Positions 1-8,877 of a DNA stretch of 64,000 bases are shown here, piece after piece (position 1 is the stretch's first letter; each line of letters begins with the position of its first letter). The position numbers and the translations under genes were made by a program. A model generated the notes under the pieces. It was not told the DNA's origin. It did not search any database and saw only the letters and a program-made list of their open reading frames with translations. Origin of the DNA: JAGNRR01 sp965230665 (GTDB taxonomy: Bacteria > Bacteroidota > Bacteroidia > Chitinophagales > Chitinophagaceae); contig CBDDLM010000004.1 of NCBI GenBank assembly GCA_965230665.1, positions 3,100,001-3,164,000 on the forward strand, given 5' to 3'.

Positions 1-1
1 A

Positions 2-601
2 TTTTCGAATAATGTGAATGTACCTGTACCGCAAGCACCTTGGCATTTATTCTATTTTGCTACAGGTCCAAAGCAAATGCAAAATGACTTTCCAGGTGTT
101 AATTGGGGACAGGTACGGTCTTACATAATAATTTATGCAGCTCCTTTCTTTGAAGCAGCACGGCAGGAGTTTAAAATACAATGTTGTGAAGAATATCCTG
201 TTAGTCTTTTCTTCTTGAATTACATCGGACAATACGATAGTATCAGTTTCCGGGACTCTGTAGAATATTACAACACAAAATCAGAACGTTGGGAGAAGCC
301 GTTGAGTTTGTTTCATACTAAGGATATCGGTGGATATAAAAGGCATAATGTACGTGCCAACGAAAAACATAAAGCAAAAATCAATTTTTATAATGATACC
401 AATAAGGAGTGGCTTAAGGAAATGTTGGACAGCCCAAGCGCTTTTGTTCTTTTTAAGGGTATTGAGGGACAGGCTGATGCATTTGTACCCGTCAACTTGA
501 TCGATGTGAGCGACTATCAATTAGTGAAAGAAGAACAAGAACACTTCTATGAATACGAAATAATTTTTGAACCAGGTAATGAGACAATTAGACAGAGATA
601 A
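2..601 (+). CDS. Phage protein, C-terminal part (runs off left edge)
   Basis: The frame is open to the left edge, so the GTG at 14 is probably internal and the gene starts before the window. The visible 199 residues have no signal peptide or membrane segment and no motif I recognise. The composition (aromatic-rich, alternating beta-like segments, ending near a glutamate-rich stretch) fits a virion or tail-associated protein. It is upstream of the large tail protein and the tape measure in the same direction, interrupted only by a minus-strand lipoprotein gene whose stop directly follows this gene's stop. The function is unknown; a tail role is inferred from position only. Confidence 0.75.
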   Translation, partial: FSNNVNVPVPQAPWHLFYFATGPKQMQNDFPGVNWGQVRSYIIIYAAPFFEAARQEFKIQCCEEYPVSLFFLNYIGQYDSISFRDSVEYYNTKSERWEKPLSLFHTKDIGGYKRHNVRANEKHKAKINFYNDTNKEWLKEMLDSPSAFVLFKGIEGQADAFVPVNLIDVSDYQLVKEEQEHFYEYEIIFEPGNETIRQR

Positions 602-1021
602 TTACAAATCAATAGATGCTTGGTATTCTCCAGTGCTAGGTTCATACTTGCAGGTATCTGTAGCTATGAGATTGCCATTCTCTCGTATGGTGATCGCAAC
701 AGTTGAATCTTTATCAAAATTTATAATTGACATATATATATCCCGTGTACGAAATGGTACTACTTCATTGTGTTTCGAAAAGGGATGGCTGGAATACTCC
801 CAAACCCATTTGTTATCAATGGTTAGCCATTTATCTGATATGTGTTCCCTGATAATAGAGGAGCTAATGGAGTTATTAGGATTATACACTTCGTATGTGT
901 ATTCAACCAAAGGATTTGCCTCATCGTACTTTTTAAAAAGAGCATCCTTGTCAACCGAGTTATCCTTTTTACAGGATCCGAAGAAACCAACAATTATTAG
1001 TGCTAACAATAGCTTTTTCAT
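602..1021 (-). CDS. Prophage lipoprotein (candidate moron)
   Basis: 139 residues starting at the ATG at 1021 (an upstream TTG at 1027 is less likely). The protein opens with two lysines, a hydrophobic core and a Cys near residue 18 followed by Lys-Lys-Asp, a typical Bacteroidota lipoprotein signal. The mature part is polar and has no domain I recognise. It sits alone on the minus strand inside a plus-strand tail gene block, with its stop abutting the stop of the preceding gene. That is the signature of a moron: an accessory gene expressed from the prophage to alter the host surface. A role in blocking superinfection is inference. The opposite-strand frame over the same bases lacks any protein-like features. 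Confidence 0.8.
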   Translation of the reverse strand: MKKLLLALIIVGFFGSCKKDNSVDKDALFKKYDEANPLVEYTYEVYNPNNSISSSIIREHISDKWLTIDNKWVWEYSSHPFSKHNEVVPFRTRDIYMSIINFDKDSTVAITIRENGNLIATDTCKYEPSTGEYQASIDL

Positions 1022-1044
1022 AGTCAATAAAATTACTAAATATC

Positions 1045-3411
1045 ATGGGTATTTCTAAATATACAAGCGTAAAAATAGAAGGGAATGAGGCTGATTTAAC
1101 CGAAATCGACCAACTGCCCATCAGTTTCGACTATGAATTAGAGGATGGGAAGAATTTCAAGTCCAAAAGTGGCTCTAAAAGCCTTTCTATTGGATTTCCT
1201 GCGACAACAAATAACCAAGGTATTTTCAACGATTTTACCAATGTTGAGCGTCAAGATAATACACCTGGAGAGGTATTATCCAAATTGAGAGCGGTGGTAA
1301 TCGCCAATAATGGTCAGGAGCTATTAGTTGGGAAGTTACAAATGCGAAGAGGGGGACATACCAACAAACCAACCAAGTACGTTGCCGATTGCTTTGGGCA
1401 AAATTCAGATTGGGCACTGGATCTCAAAGAAAAGACTTTGCATGATTTTGTTAACCCTTTATTACACTATTTCGATGATGGTACATCAGGTTTGGCAGGT
1501 GGAGGAAATAATATCCAACAGTCCTGGTTATATGATGGTATGGATGAGGATTATGACTATGTGTATGCTCCTGTATTATTTCATAATAAACCAGATGAGA
1601 ACTACGCCAACATTAACGCAAATTATCTAACCCCATCAATTTCTCCATACTGGATTATTTACCGGGCGTTTAAATCGATAGGTTATAAAATCAAATCCGA
1701 TTTTCTAAACTCTCCTCTTTTCAGACAGCAAGTAATGCCGTTCACATGGAGTGATTTTACAAGATTTGACAATGAGGAAGTAGAGCAATTATTATTCCGT
1801 GCTGTTCAAAATGGTTCCTTAACCGATACCCATAATAACGATGGTCCTTTGTCGCCAACTCTGAATTTACCAATTTTGGACAACATAGGAAAGGGATTCG
1901 ACAATGGAGGCGTATACAGCTATAATGCTGCCGTTCCAGATCGATATAGATTTACGTACAACCCTCCACCAGTGATTGGAAATAATCCAAATATCCCTAA
2001 CATTGGCGTCGCAACATTCAAGTTTTATTACTCTGCTGAAATAATGTACGAGGTGGTCGGTCCGGGAGCTACGATCAATTTACATTTTAATGTATTCAAA
2101 AATGGATCGACTTTAATTCAAAGCACCCATTTGCTAAATGCTAAATTGAACGACACAAGTTTTGGGAATTTTGAAACATTTACCGCTTCGGTAGAAGTAA
2201 AACTGGAACCTGGAGAATTTGTTGAAATTCAGTTGGACTATTCATGTAATACCCCTGGTTCAGGGCAGACTTCAGACATTACTATTCGAAAAACTCAGAT
2301 TTGGAATGATGAGGTCTTTAGGGGTATGGGGAGCATTATCAACTTTAAGAAGATAACAGCATTCCGAAATCATAAGTTCTTAGATATGTTCGCTGGCTTT
2401 GTTGATGATTTTAATCTGCAGTTCCAAACGGATAACATAGCGAAGGAGGTGCTTATTGAACCCTATTTTGATTACTCTCTCGACAATAATCCCTTGAACA
2501 CAAACACGGGTTACATAAATGGTAAAATCCTGGACTGGACAGATAAGCAAGATTTATCTGTAGAACAATTTGTAGAGCTCAAGAATGAGTATGAGCGATT
2601 ATTGAAGTTCAAGGCTAAGGAAGATGCACAGGACGGTATGGCCAAAATATTAAAAGAGCGTCATGCCACTGATTTGGGGTCAGCTTTGTATCAATTACCA
2701 AACCGATATAAAACGGGTACAAAGGATAATACAAATAGATTCTTCTCCCAACTAGTTCACTACCGAATGGTAGGAATGGGCAATGCCACGAATGGAATTC
2801 CAATTCAAATTCCAATACTGATTCAAGAGAATATCTCGAATACCTCTAAAACGACAGCTAATAAACAATTTCTACCTAAGTTAGCTTACTACAAGGGGCT
2901 GGTAAATGATGCAGGATCTTGGTACTTCAATGGTCAATTAAACCAATCTTATCCTTACATGTTCGCTGTAAACTATAACCCTGGAGGTGAACATGATCCC
3001 ATTCTTTCATATACGGACGAGAGAATAGATAACGGATCTGGTGGTTTTGTGATTGGCAGGGGATTGTTGAAGCGTTTCTTTTTACAGCGGCTAGCGATTA
3101 TGCGTAATGGGCAATCTTACGAACCCGCCTTGTTTCGATTAGAGAATATTGATTTTACAAATTGGTATCACAGGGAGTTTATCCAATTGGGAGGCAGTAA
3201 GTACATACTTAGAAAAATAAATGGGTATAGACCCTTAGTCAATGAATCGACACGATGTGAACTTGATAAATGGCACCCAATCCAACAACAAGATCTTGAT
3301 AATTCATTCCCTAGTCCTGACAGTGTTGGTTCGGGTAATTTACTAGTAAATACTCCAGATATTCCTTACACCAGATTGTTAGTTCTATCCTCAGACATTC
3401 CAAACTATTAG
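1045..3411 (+). CDS. Large tail-associated protein
   Basis: 788 residues with no signal peptide, membrane segment or repeat I can see. It lies three bases before the tape measure gene and is probably co-transcribed with it. Its size, beta-rich composition with many Asn and Gly, and position next to the tape measure suggest a tail-tip, distal-tail or baseplate component. I recognise no specific family. The start ATG at 1045 is preceded by an A/T-rich stretch, as is usual for Bacteroidota initiation. The assignment as a structural protein rests on context. Confidence 0.65.
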   Translation: MGISKYTSVKIEGNEADLTEIDQLPISFDYELEDGKNFKSKSGSKSLSIGFPATTNNQGIFNDFTNVERQDNTPGEVLSKLRAVVIANNGQELLVGKLQMRRGGHTNKPTKYVADCFGQNSDWALDLKEKTLHDFVNPLLHYFDDGTSGLAGGGNNIQQSWLYDGMDEDYDYVYAPVLFHNKPDENYANINANYLTPSISPYWIIYRAFKSIGYKIKSDFLNSPLFRQQVMPFTWSDFTRFDNEEVEQLLFRAVQNGSLTDTHNNDGPLSPTLNLPILDNIGKGFDNGGVYSYNAAVPDRYRFTYNPPPVIGNNPNIPNIGVATFKFYYSAEIMYEVVGPGATINLHFNVFKNGSTLIQSTHLLNAKLNDTSFGNFETFTASVEVKLEPGEFVEIQLDYSCNTPGSGQTSDITIRKTQIWNDEVFRGMGSIINFKKITAFRNHKFLDMFAGFVDDFNLQFQTDNIAKEVLIEPYFDYSLDNNPLNTNTGYINGKILDWTDKQDLSVEQFVELKNEYERLLKFKAKEDAQDGMAKILKERHATDLGSALYQLPNRYKTGTKDNTNRFFSQLVHYRMVGMGNATNGIPIQIPILIQENISNTSKTTANKQFLPKLAYYKGLVNDAGSWYFNGQLNQSYPYMFAVNYNPGGEHDPILSYTDERIDNGSGGFVIGRGLLKRFFLQRLAIMRNGQSYEPALFRLENIDFTNWYHREFIQLGGSKYILRKINGYRPLVNESTRCELDKWHPIQQQDLDNSFPSPDSVGSGNLLVNTPDIPYTRLLVLSSDIPNY

Positions 3412-3414
3412 AGC

Positions 3415-6400
3415 ATGGCAGACATTACGAAAATATATGCATTGAAGCTCGAAGGTCTGGATAAAACCAAAGCTGGTATAAATGATATTGGTTTAGCCTG
3501 GGAGAATGCAACAAAATTCAAAAAGCAGTATGAGGCAGCCCTTAATAACAAAAATGCTGCGGACGCAATTAGGGAGATAGATGCTCTTAAAAAAACAGTA
3601 GCAAAACTTCGTGAAGAATTGAAGAAGGCTATTGATACGAATACTGACACCACCAAAGGACTATCGAAACTAGAAAAGGCTGAAAAAGCGCTTGCATTTG
3701 CGATAAGCGAGGAAGGCAAAAGATTAGCAGAGATCAACGAAAGGCGTTTGCAACAGAATCGAATCAATAAAGAAGCCGCTAAAAATAATATAGGGCTAAT
3801 CGGGTCATATAGAAGACTATCAAACCAATTAAATGAGGCTCGCCGAAATTACAAGGATCTTGTTGCAGATGGGAAGGAGTTTACCGATGAAGCAAAAAAA
3901 CAGAAAACCGCCATTGATATTCTCGATGGAAGGTTAAAGGGGATTGATAAAAAAGTTGGACAATATGGTCGAAATGTTGGGAATTACAAAAGTGCTTGGG
4001 AAGGCCTCAGGGGTACGTTTATAAGTTACTTCAGTATTGGTGCAGGTTTAACAGGGTTATTAGGTGAAATTAATGAAGGTATTGGTGATGCTCGGGTCAT
4101 TGAAGGTGTTGATCGAGCCTTTCGAAAATTAGATGATCCTACACTACTAAACAACCTTCAGGAGTCTACAAAGAATACGGTTAACACTTTGGATCTTATG
4201 ACCGCTGCAGTTCAAGCAGATAACTTGCAAGTTCCAGTTGAACAATTAGGTACTTTTTTCGGATTTGCTCAACAGAGAGCTCTAGATACAGGAGAAAGTG
4301 TCGATCATTTAGTGAATAGCATTGTTACTGGTATTGGTCGTAAATCACCACTAATTTTAGATAACCTTGGGATAAGTGCTGTAGAACTGAAAGAAAATTT
4401 AGATGGTGTAAGTCTTGCACAGGCAACTACTGGCCAAGTGGCCGAGGCGGTCGGTAAAATTATCAAACAGCAACAGGAGGAAACAGGAAATAGTCTTGAT
4501 TCGAACCAAGTTAAACTTTTAAAGGCAAGAGCTGAATGGGAAAATACACGAACGGAAGTAGGGACTAAGTTACTACCTATTCTTACGAATGTTACTGCCT
4601 TTTTTACTGCTCTAGGGGCTGTTTTGCTTCAGTTGCCTTTGCCAATAGTTGCGGCAGGAATTGGATTGGTTACTGTTAATCTTCTTGCTCAAAATAGAGA
4701 GCTTATTAAAAGTAAAATCCTTCTTATTCAAGACGCGGTATCGAGTATTACTCTTGCCAATGCGAAGAGAACATTGTCTGGAGCTTTAGGAGCTTTGGGA
4801 ACAAGTTTTAAAGGATTGTTTGCCATAATGAGGGCCAATCCCATTCTGTTTTTTATGGGCCTAATTGTCGGTTTGATCGGCTGGTTTGTAAAGTTGACAA
4901 GAGGGAATGAAAAAGTACAGGAGTCTTTTGCACAAGTTAAGGTAGCAGTATCGCAGGTAATTCGGGCATTCCGACCTTTGATATCTTTCATAAGTAAAGT
5001 GGTATCTGCTTTCGCCAGAACACTAGGGCCAGTGATCGAGAAATTCGCCAATAATGTCCTGGTGCCTTTGGCTATTAAGGTTTTACCAAAGATTGCACTA
5101 GCTTTTAGAATTGCAGCTGGAGGCATTAGTTCATTTGTTTCTGTATTTGGTTTCGGGTACGAGCAAATTAAACAAATAGCTGGTGGTTTTATTGACACCT
5201 TAAAAGGAATCTTCACAGTAGATAGAGACTTGATAAGAAAAGGTGTAGAAGCGCAAGTTGGAGGATTCAAAACGTTATTCAAGGGGCTTGGCAAGGCTGC
5301 CAAAGATGGATTTAAAGAAGGGTTTGAACTTGGTGATACCTTCGAGGATGCGGAAACGAATACAGGTTCTACAACTAGAAGGAGCAGGATATCAGGTGGT
5401 GGTTTTGATCCCAAAGCGGCAGAGAAAGCTCGAAAAGAAAGAGAACGTAAACGTAAGGAACTGGAACGTGCGAAAAAAAGGGCAGAACGGGCACGTCTTG
5501 CTCAGTTAAAGAAGGAATTCGAGGAACGAAGAAAAATTATAGATCGTCAGTTGCAATTAGACATTCAAAATGAAGAAGATACAAGGAGAAAGATAAAAGT
5601 AGATGCGAATAAGTCTAATTTAGAAAAGGCTAAAGCACATCTTGAATATACACGTAGGGTAAAGGAATTAACCGAAGATCGGAATCGCTCAGTCGCTGAA
5701 CTTGAACGGATATTCTCTCAGAAATCTTTGGAAGCTGAAAATAAACGAAAGGATGAGATTGAAAAATTAAGACGTCTGGAACTGGAGGATTTAAGAAAAA
5801 TCGAAGAGGCCAATTTCAAGGATATCAAAGAGGCTGGTGAAAAAGAATTACAGGTTTTACGTATTCAATTTGCCAACCGTCGAGCATTAATTCTTAATGA
5901 CGAAGAACTAAGCCCTGGTAAAAGAAGAAATAAACTCAAAAAGCTTGCCGTAGAAGAAAGGCGAACAATTGATGCACAGGAGATTATTAATCTCAGAAAA
6001 AATTATGATCAATTAAAACAACTGCATGACCTCGGTCTAGCCAGTGAGAAGCAGGTGTTAGATGCCAAACTTGCTCTTCAAAATAAGGCAAATAATAATA
6101 CTGAGGAATTCTTTAAAAAGGAGGTTAAGTCATACAAGAAAGGGATTGCTGGGTTTACGCAGGGGTTAGGCGATTTGTTTAAGATAGATCTTAATGAGGA
6201 TACGAATGGTAACGGAATTACTAATGCCATGCTTATCGCTGAGGGCTTCAACATCGCTAAAGATGCGATGAATGACTACTATCGACAAAAGGAAGAACGT
6301 GTAAGACGTGACACCGAATTGAAGATTGAAGATATTGAACTTGAAAGGCAGCGTCTTCAGGAGGATGCCCAAACAGCTCAGGAGAGGGAGTTTATTGATA

Positions 6401-7092
6401 AGCAATATCAACAGAAAAAGCAACAAATTGAGAAAGAGGCCGGGGAGAAACTAAAGAAGCAAAAAACCTCAGAAATAACGATATCTTACTATGCTGAGTT
6501 GGCAAGTATTGCTGCTCAGGCCGCTGGAAATCCTGCTAATAAAGTAACGTTTGGCGGTGCAGGGATTGCCCAATACGCGGCATTAGCAGCGGCAGCAAGT
6601 TTGAAGTATGTTTTAGGTTTAAGGACCATTAACAGGCAGCAGTTTGAGTTTGGAGGATTACCTAAATCTGGAGGTAAAATTGGAGGCAAACCTCATCCCC
6701 AAGGTGGAACACCTTTTCATTTAGGCGAAGCCGAAAAGAATGAAACCGCAATTATTACTAAAGGTGTAAACCCTAACGAACATCTGACTGTATCAGGTAC
6801 AGCTCACCAAATTTTAAGTGGAATTAATGCTCGGGGAGGAGGAGTAAATTTTGCACCCGGTGCAGCCATTTCTAGATATCAATTTGGTGGATACCTTGGT
6901 TCTCAATTACAACCACCGGTATTCCAATTTTCAAATGTCAATTCAGATAATAGTCAAATTCTGACGGCACTGGTTTCGAGAATTGAAAATTGGCAAAGTT
7001 CATTTACTGTAAATCAGGTTACAAGTTCTGTCAGAGATGCAATAGGAAAAGAAGTTAATCAGATTAACACGGCAAAAGTATTTGATGAATAA
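3415..7092 (+). CDS. Tail tape measure protein
   Basis: At 1225 residues this is the longest gene of the prophage. The N-terminal 170 residues are charged and helical. Hydrophobic segments near residues 385-420 and 468-494 are typical of tape measure proteins. A very charged coiled-coil stretch (about residues 665-800, Arg/Lys/Glu-rich) and a second one (about 950-1020) follow. The C-terminal 140 residues are Gly-rich, with a Phe-Gly-Gly start seen in many tape measures. The protein sets tail length and takes part in DNA ejection. A long tail (siphovirus- or myovirus-like) is implied. The next gene overlaps its stop codon by 8 bases. Confidence 0.92.
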   Translation: MADITKIYALKLEGLDKTKAGINDIGLAWENATKFKKQYEAALNNKNAADAIREIDALKKTVAKLREELKKAIDTNTDTTKGLSKLEKAEKALAFAISEEGKRLAEINERRLQQNRINKEAAKNNIGLIGSYRRLSNQLNEARRNYKDLVADGKEFTDEAKKQKTAIDILDGRLKGIDKKVGQYGRNVGNYKSAWEGLRGTFISYFSIGAGLTGLLGEINEGIGDARVIEGVDRAFRKLDDPTLLNNLQESTKNTVNTLDLMTAAVQADNLQVPVEQLGTFFGFAQQRALDTGESVDHLVNSIVTGIGRKSPLILDNLGISAVELKENLDGVSLAQATTGQVAEAVGKIIKQQQEETGNSLDSNQVKLLKARAEWENTRTEVGTKLLPILTNVTAFFTALGAVLLQLPLPIVAAGIGLVTVNLLAQNRELIKSKILLIQDAVSSITLANAKRTLSGALGALGTSFKGLFAIMRANPILFFMGLIVGLIGWFVKLTRGNEKVQESFAQVKVAVSQVIRAFRPLISFISKVVSAFARTLGPVIEKFANNVLVPLAIKVLPKIALAFRIAAGGISSFVSVFGFGYEQIKQIAGGFIDTLKGIFTVDRDLIRKGVEAQVGGFKTLFKGLGKAAKDGFKEGFELGDTFEDAETNTGSTTRRSRISGGGFDPKAAEKARKERERKRKELERAKKRAERARLAQLKKEFEERRKIIDRQLQLDIQNEEDTRRKIKVDANKSNLEKAKAHLEYTRRVKELTEDRNRSVAELERIFSQKSLEAENKRKDEIEKLRRLELEDLRKIEEANFKDIKEAGEKELQVLRIQFANRRALILNDEELSPGKRRNKLKKLAVEERRTIDAQEIINLRKNYDQLKQLHDLGLASEKQVLDAKLALQNKANNNTEEFFKKEVKSYKKGIAGFTQGLGDLFKIDLNEDTNGNGITNAMLIAEGFNIAKDAMNDYYRQKEERVRRDTELKIEDIELERQRLQEDAQTAQEREFIDKQYQQKKQQIEKEAGEKLKKQKTSEITISYYAELASIAAQAAGNPANKVTFGGAGIAQYAALAAAASLKYVLGLRTINRQQFEFGGLPKSGGKIGGKPHPQGGTPFHLGEAEKNETAIITKGVNPNEHLTVSGTAHQILSGINARGGGVNFAPGAAISRYQFGGYLGSQLQPPVFQFSNVNSDNSQILTALVSRIENWQSSFTVNQVTSSVRDAIGKEVNQINTAKVFDE

Positions 7093-7288
7093 GAAGATTA
7101 CGGACGAAAAAGCAAGGGAATTGGCCTTAACTGATTGGGACGCATTCTGTGAACTTCTAAAGCCCAATTTGAAGTTGTTTTATATCTGTGAAGCCAAGAA
7201 AATGGGTAAATCCAATCAACAAATCGCAATTCATCTCAACGTGGATAAGGATTACGTGAAGTATCACTCAAAGAAATGCGAGGGGTAA
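7085..7288 (+). CDS. Small protein with helix-turn-helix-like C-terminus
   Basis: 67 residues from the ATG at 7085, overlapping the tape measure stop (ATGAATAA). The C-terminal half (Lys-Ser-Asn-Gln-Gln-Ile-Ala, then a turn and Asp-Lys-Asp-Tyr-Val-Lys) resembles the recognition helix of sigma-region-4 or LuxR-type helix-turn-helix folds. This suggests either DNA binding or a small helical virion or assembly factor. The overlap implies translational coupling to the tape measure. No specific family is recognised. Confidence 0.6.
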   Translation: MNKKITDEKARELALTDWDAFCELLKPNLKLFYICEAKKMGKSNQQIAIHLNVDKDYVKYHSKKCEG

Positions 7289-7321
7289 AAGTTACCCCAC
7301 AAGCGTAAGCAATGTGCTTAC
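7282..7321 (+). promoter_or_regulatory. Two tandem hairpins between tail and head blocks
   Basis: Two perfect inverted repeats lie side by side: GGGGTAA/TTACCCC (7282-7288 with 7292-7298, three-base loop, covering the preceding stop codon) and GTAAGC/GCTTAC (7305-7310 with 7316-7321, five-base loop). Neither is followed by a T-run, so a simple intrinsic terminator is unlikely. They may limit read-through or protect transcript ends between the tail block and the protease gene. Confidence 0.45.
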
Positions 7322-7354
7322 AATACAACGGATTGAATAGAACTTTGTTTTCGA

Positions 7355-8416
7355 ATGAAAGCAGGTTTTCCAATTTTTAATTTCTCTGTAAATAATCAAG
7401 GCAATGATACCTTGGATATTTTCATTGATGGTTCAATAGAAACCGCAACAACGCAAAGTGATTTAAGGCAATTCTTCGGTGATGAGACTTCAGTTTCATA
7501 TGCATCGATGCGCAACGAAGTAGAGAAGTATAATCCCAAGGTAATCAATTTCTACATTAACTCTATAGGTGGAAATGTAGTGGAGGCAATGGCCGCTCAC
7601 GATTACATAATTGACTTAAAAAAGAAGGGGGTAACGGTTAATACAATCGGAAGAGGCCTAGTTGCCAGTGCAGCAACATACATTTTAATGGCTGGAACCA
7701 ATATCTCCATGACAGCGAACTCTCGTTTCATGGTGCATAATGTACTAGGAGGTGTATACGGTAATGTACAAGAAGTTGAAAACTACGCTAAAACAATGCG
7801 ATCATTCAATAATCAGATTGCTGAATTCTATACAAATCATACCGGTTTAAAACGTACTGAAGTTGACATCTTAATGAACGAAGAAACGTGGTTAACAGCC
7901 CAAGATGCGAAGGATAAAGGCTTTGTAACTACAGTAACCGAAGAAGTAAAGTTCACAAATGTAATTAAAAAGGAAAATTGGCAGTTCAACAATACTGAAG
8001 TGCTTGAATTATATAACTCTTTCACTAAGAAAAATACAAATATGAAAATTGATTTAAAGGAAATTGTAACAAATGCAGTTTCTGCTCTAACAGGAAAAGA
8101 TAAAACTCCAGAGGCAATGGAGACAGCATTAACTAATGCCCTTCAGCCTTTGTTCAATGAAATCAAGGAGACCAAGGACAATCTAACCAACGCAATTGTC
8201 AACGGTGTAAATGCTGGTCTTGAGAAGGCAATGGAAGGTACCATATCTAAGGAAGACTTTGATAAAGTGAAAAATGAATTGGATCAATTGAAAAAGGATG
8301 TTTCCAATAGCAGTGGTGCACCAAATCCGGATAAGGATGGAAATAAAAGAACACAAATTGTGAACAAACCTGGTTTTATATCAGCTGATGATGTGGATTG
8401 GGAAGATAAAAACTAA
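7355..8416 (+). CDS. ClpP-type prohead protease fused to scaffold-like domain
   Basis: 353 residues. Residues 1-200 form an S14/ClpP-like fold: the Tyr-Ile-Asn-Ser-Ile-Gly-Gly loop near 67-73, nucleophile Ser105 in Ala-Ser-Ala-Ala, His128 and a candidate Asp184. Residues 230-330 are helical and charged and look like a scaffolding domain. The gene precedes the capsid gene, the expected place for a maturation protease. An in-frame ATG at codon 230 (8042) after an A-rich stretch could start a separate scaffold protein, as in lambda C/Nu3. Reaction: cleavage of scaffold and capsid precursors during head maturation. Confidence 0.88.
   Translation: MKAGFPIFNFSVNNQGNDTLDIFIDGSIETATTQSDLRQFFGDETSVSYASMRNEVEKYNPKVINFYINSIGGNVVEAMAAHDYIIDLKKKGVTVNTIGRGLVASAATYILMAGTNISMTANSRFMVHNVLGGVYGNVQEVENYAKTMRSFNNQIAEFYTNHTGLKRTEVDILMNEETWLTAQDAKDKGFVTTVTEEVKFTNVIKKENWQFNNTEVLELYNSFTKKNTNMKIDLKEIVTNAVSALTGKDKTPEAMETALTNALQPLFNEIKETKDNLTNAIVNGVNAGLEKAMEGTISKEDFDKVKNELDQLKKDVSNSSGAPNPDKDGNKRTQIVNKPGFISADDVDWEDKN
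8042..8416 (+). CDS. Possible nested scaffold protein (internal start)
   Basis: In-frame ATG at codon 230 of the protease gene, preceded by an A-rich sequence (AAAAATACAAAT) like that before other starts here. It would give a 124-residue, helical, charged product ending with the protease. Nested scaffolds of this kind are established for lambda-type protease genes. Its use here is inference. Confidence 0.35.
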   Translation: MKIDLKEIVTNAVSALTGKDKTPEAMETALTNALQPLFNEIKETKDNLTNAIVNGVNAGLEKAMEGTISKEDFDKVKNELDQLKKDVSNSSGAPNPDKDGNKRTQIVNKPGFISADDVDWEDKN

Positions 8417-8422
8417 TCAACG

Positions 8423-8848
8423 ATGAGAACAGCAATAGATAATTCAGGTTTTTTAAATGTATGTCACAATTGTGGTTGTGTAGGCTTTGAACCAAGTCTG
8501 GCCTTTGATTTTAACTCAGTAGCCAAGACTTTAGAAATAACAGATAATACCACTTATAGTGCCGGTGATGCACGAAAAATTGTTCACATTTTGGTAAGCG
8601 ATAAGCATGGGAATCACAAATCGGGGAATATACCTGTAGGGGGTACAGGAGTTGTGACTCTTGGCCTTTCAAACTCCAATCGAGGTGATGTTATGGACCT
8701 TTCCGAAGGTATCAACATTATATGTACGGTGGTAAGTGATAAGCGATGTGTAGCTGATCTATCGGCCTACTCTGTTGGCTTAGTGACTGGCTCTGCTACT
8801 GGGGATTTGGGTAATACCGATAACGAGGGAGACATCGATGGCGAATAA
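8423..8848 (+). CDS. Possible head decoration protein
   Basis: 141 residues between the protease and the capsid gene, the position of decoration proteins in lambda-like phages. It has an N-terminal Cys-His-Asn-Cys-Gly-Cys cluster (residues 14-19), a beta-rich middle with Thr/Val/Gly and an acidic end. No signal peptide or membrane segment is present. The Cys cluster could bind metal or form disulfides. No family is recognised; the decoration role rests on gene order. Confidence 0.5.
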   Translation: MRTAIDNSGFLNVCHNCGCVGFEPSLAFDFNSVAKTLEITDNTTYSAGDARKIVHILVSDKHGNHKSGNIPVGGTGVVTLGLSNSNRGDVMDLSEGINIICTVVSDKRCVADLSAYSVGLVTGSATGDLGNTDNEGDIDGE

Positions 8849-8877
8849 AATCTAACAAAAAAATTAAAGAATAAAAA

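Noticed and set aside
567..1058. Plus-strand frame of 163 codons over the lipoprotein gene
   Set aside because: It overlaps the upstream gene, lacks domain-like composition and is antisense to a convincing lipoprotein with signal peptide.
4728..5414. Minus-strand 228-codon frame inside the tape measure gene
   Set aside because: Composition is that of an antisense shadow, and the tape measure frame is intact across it.
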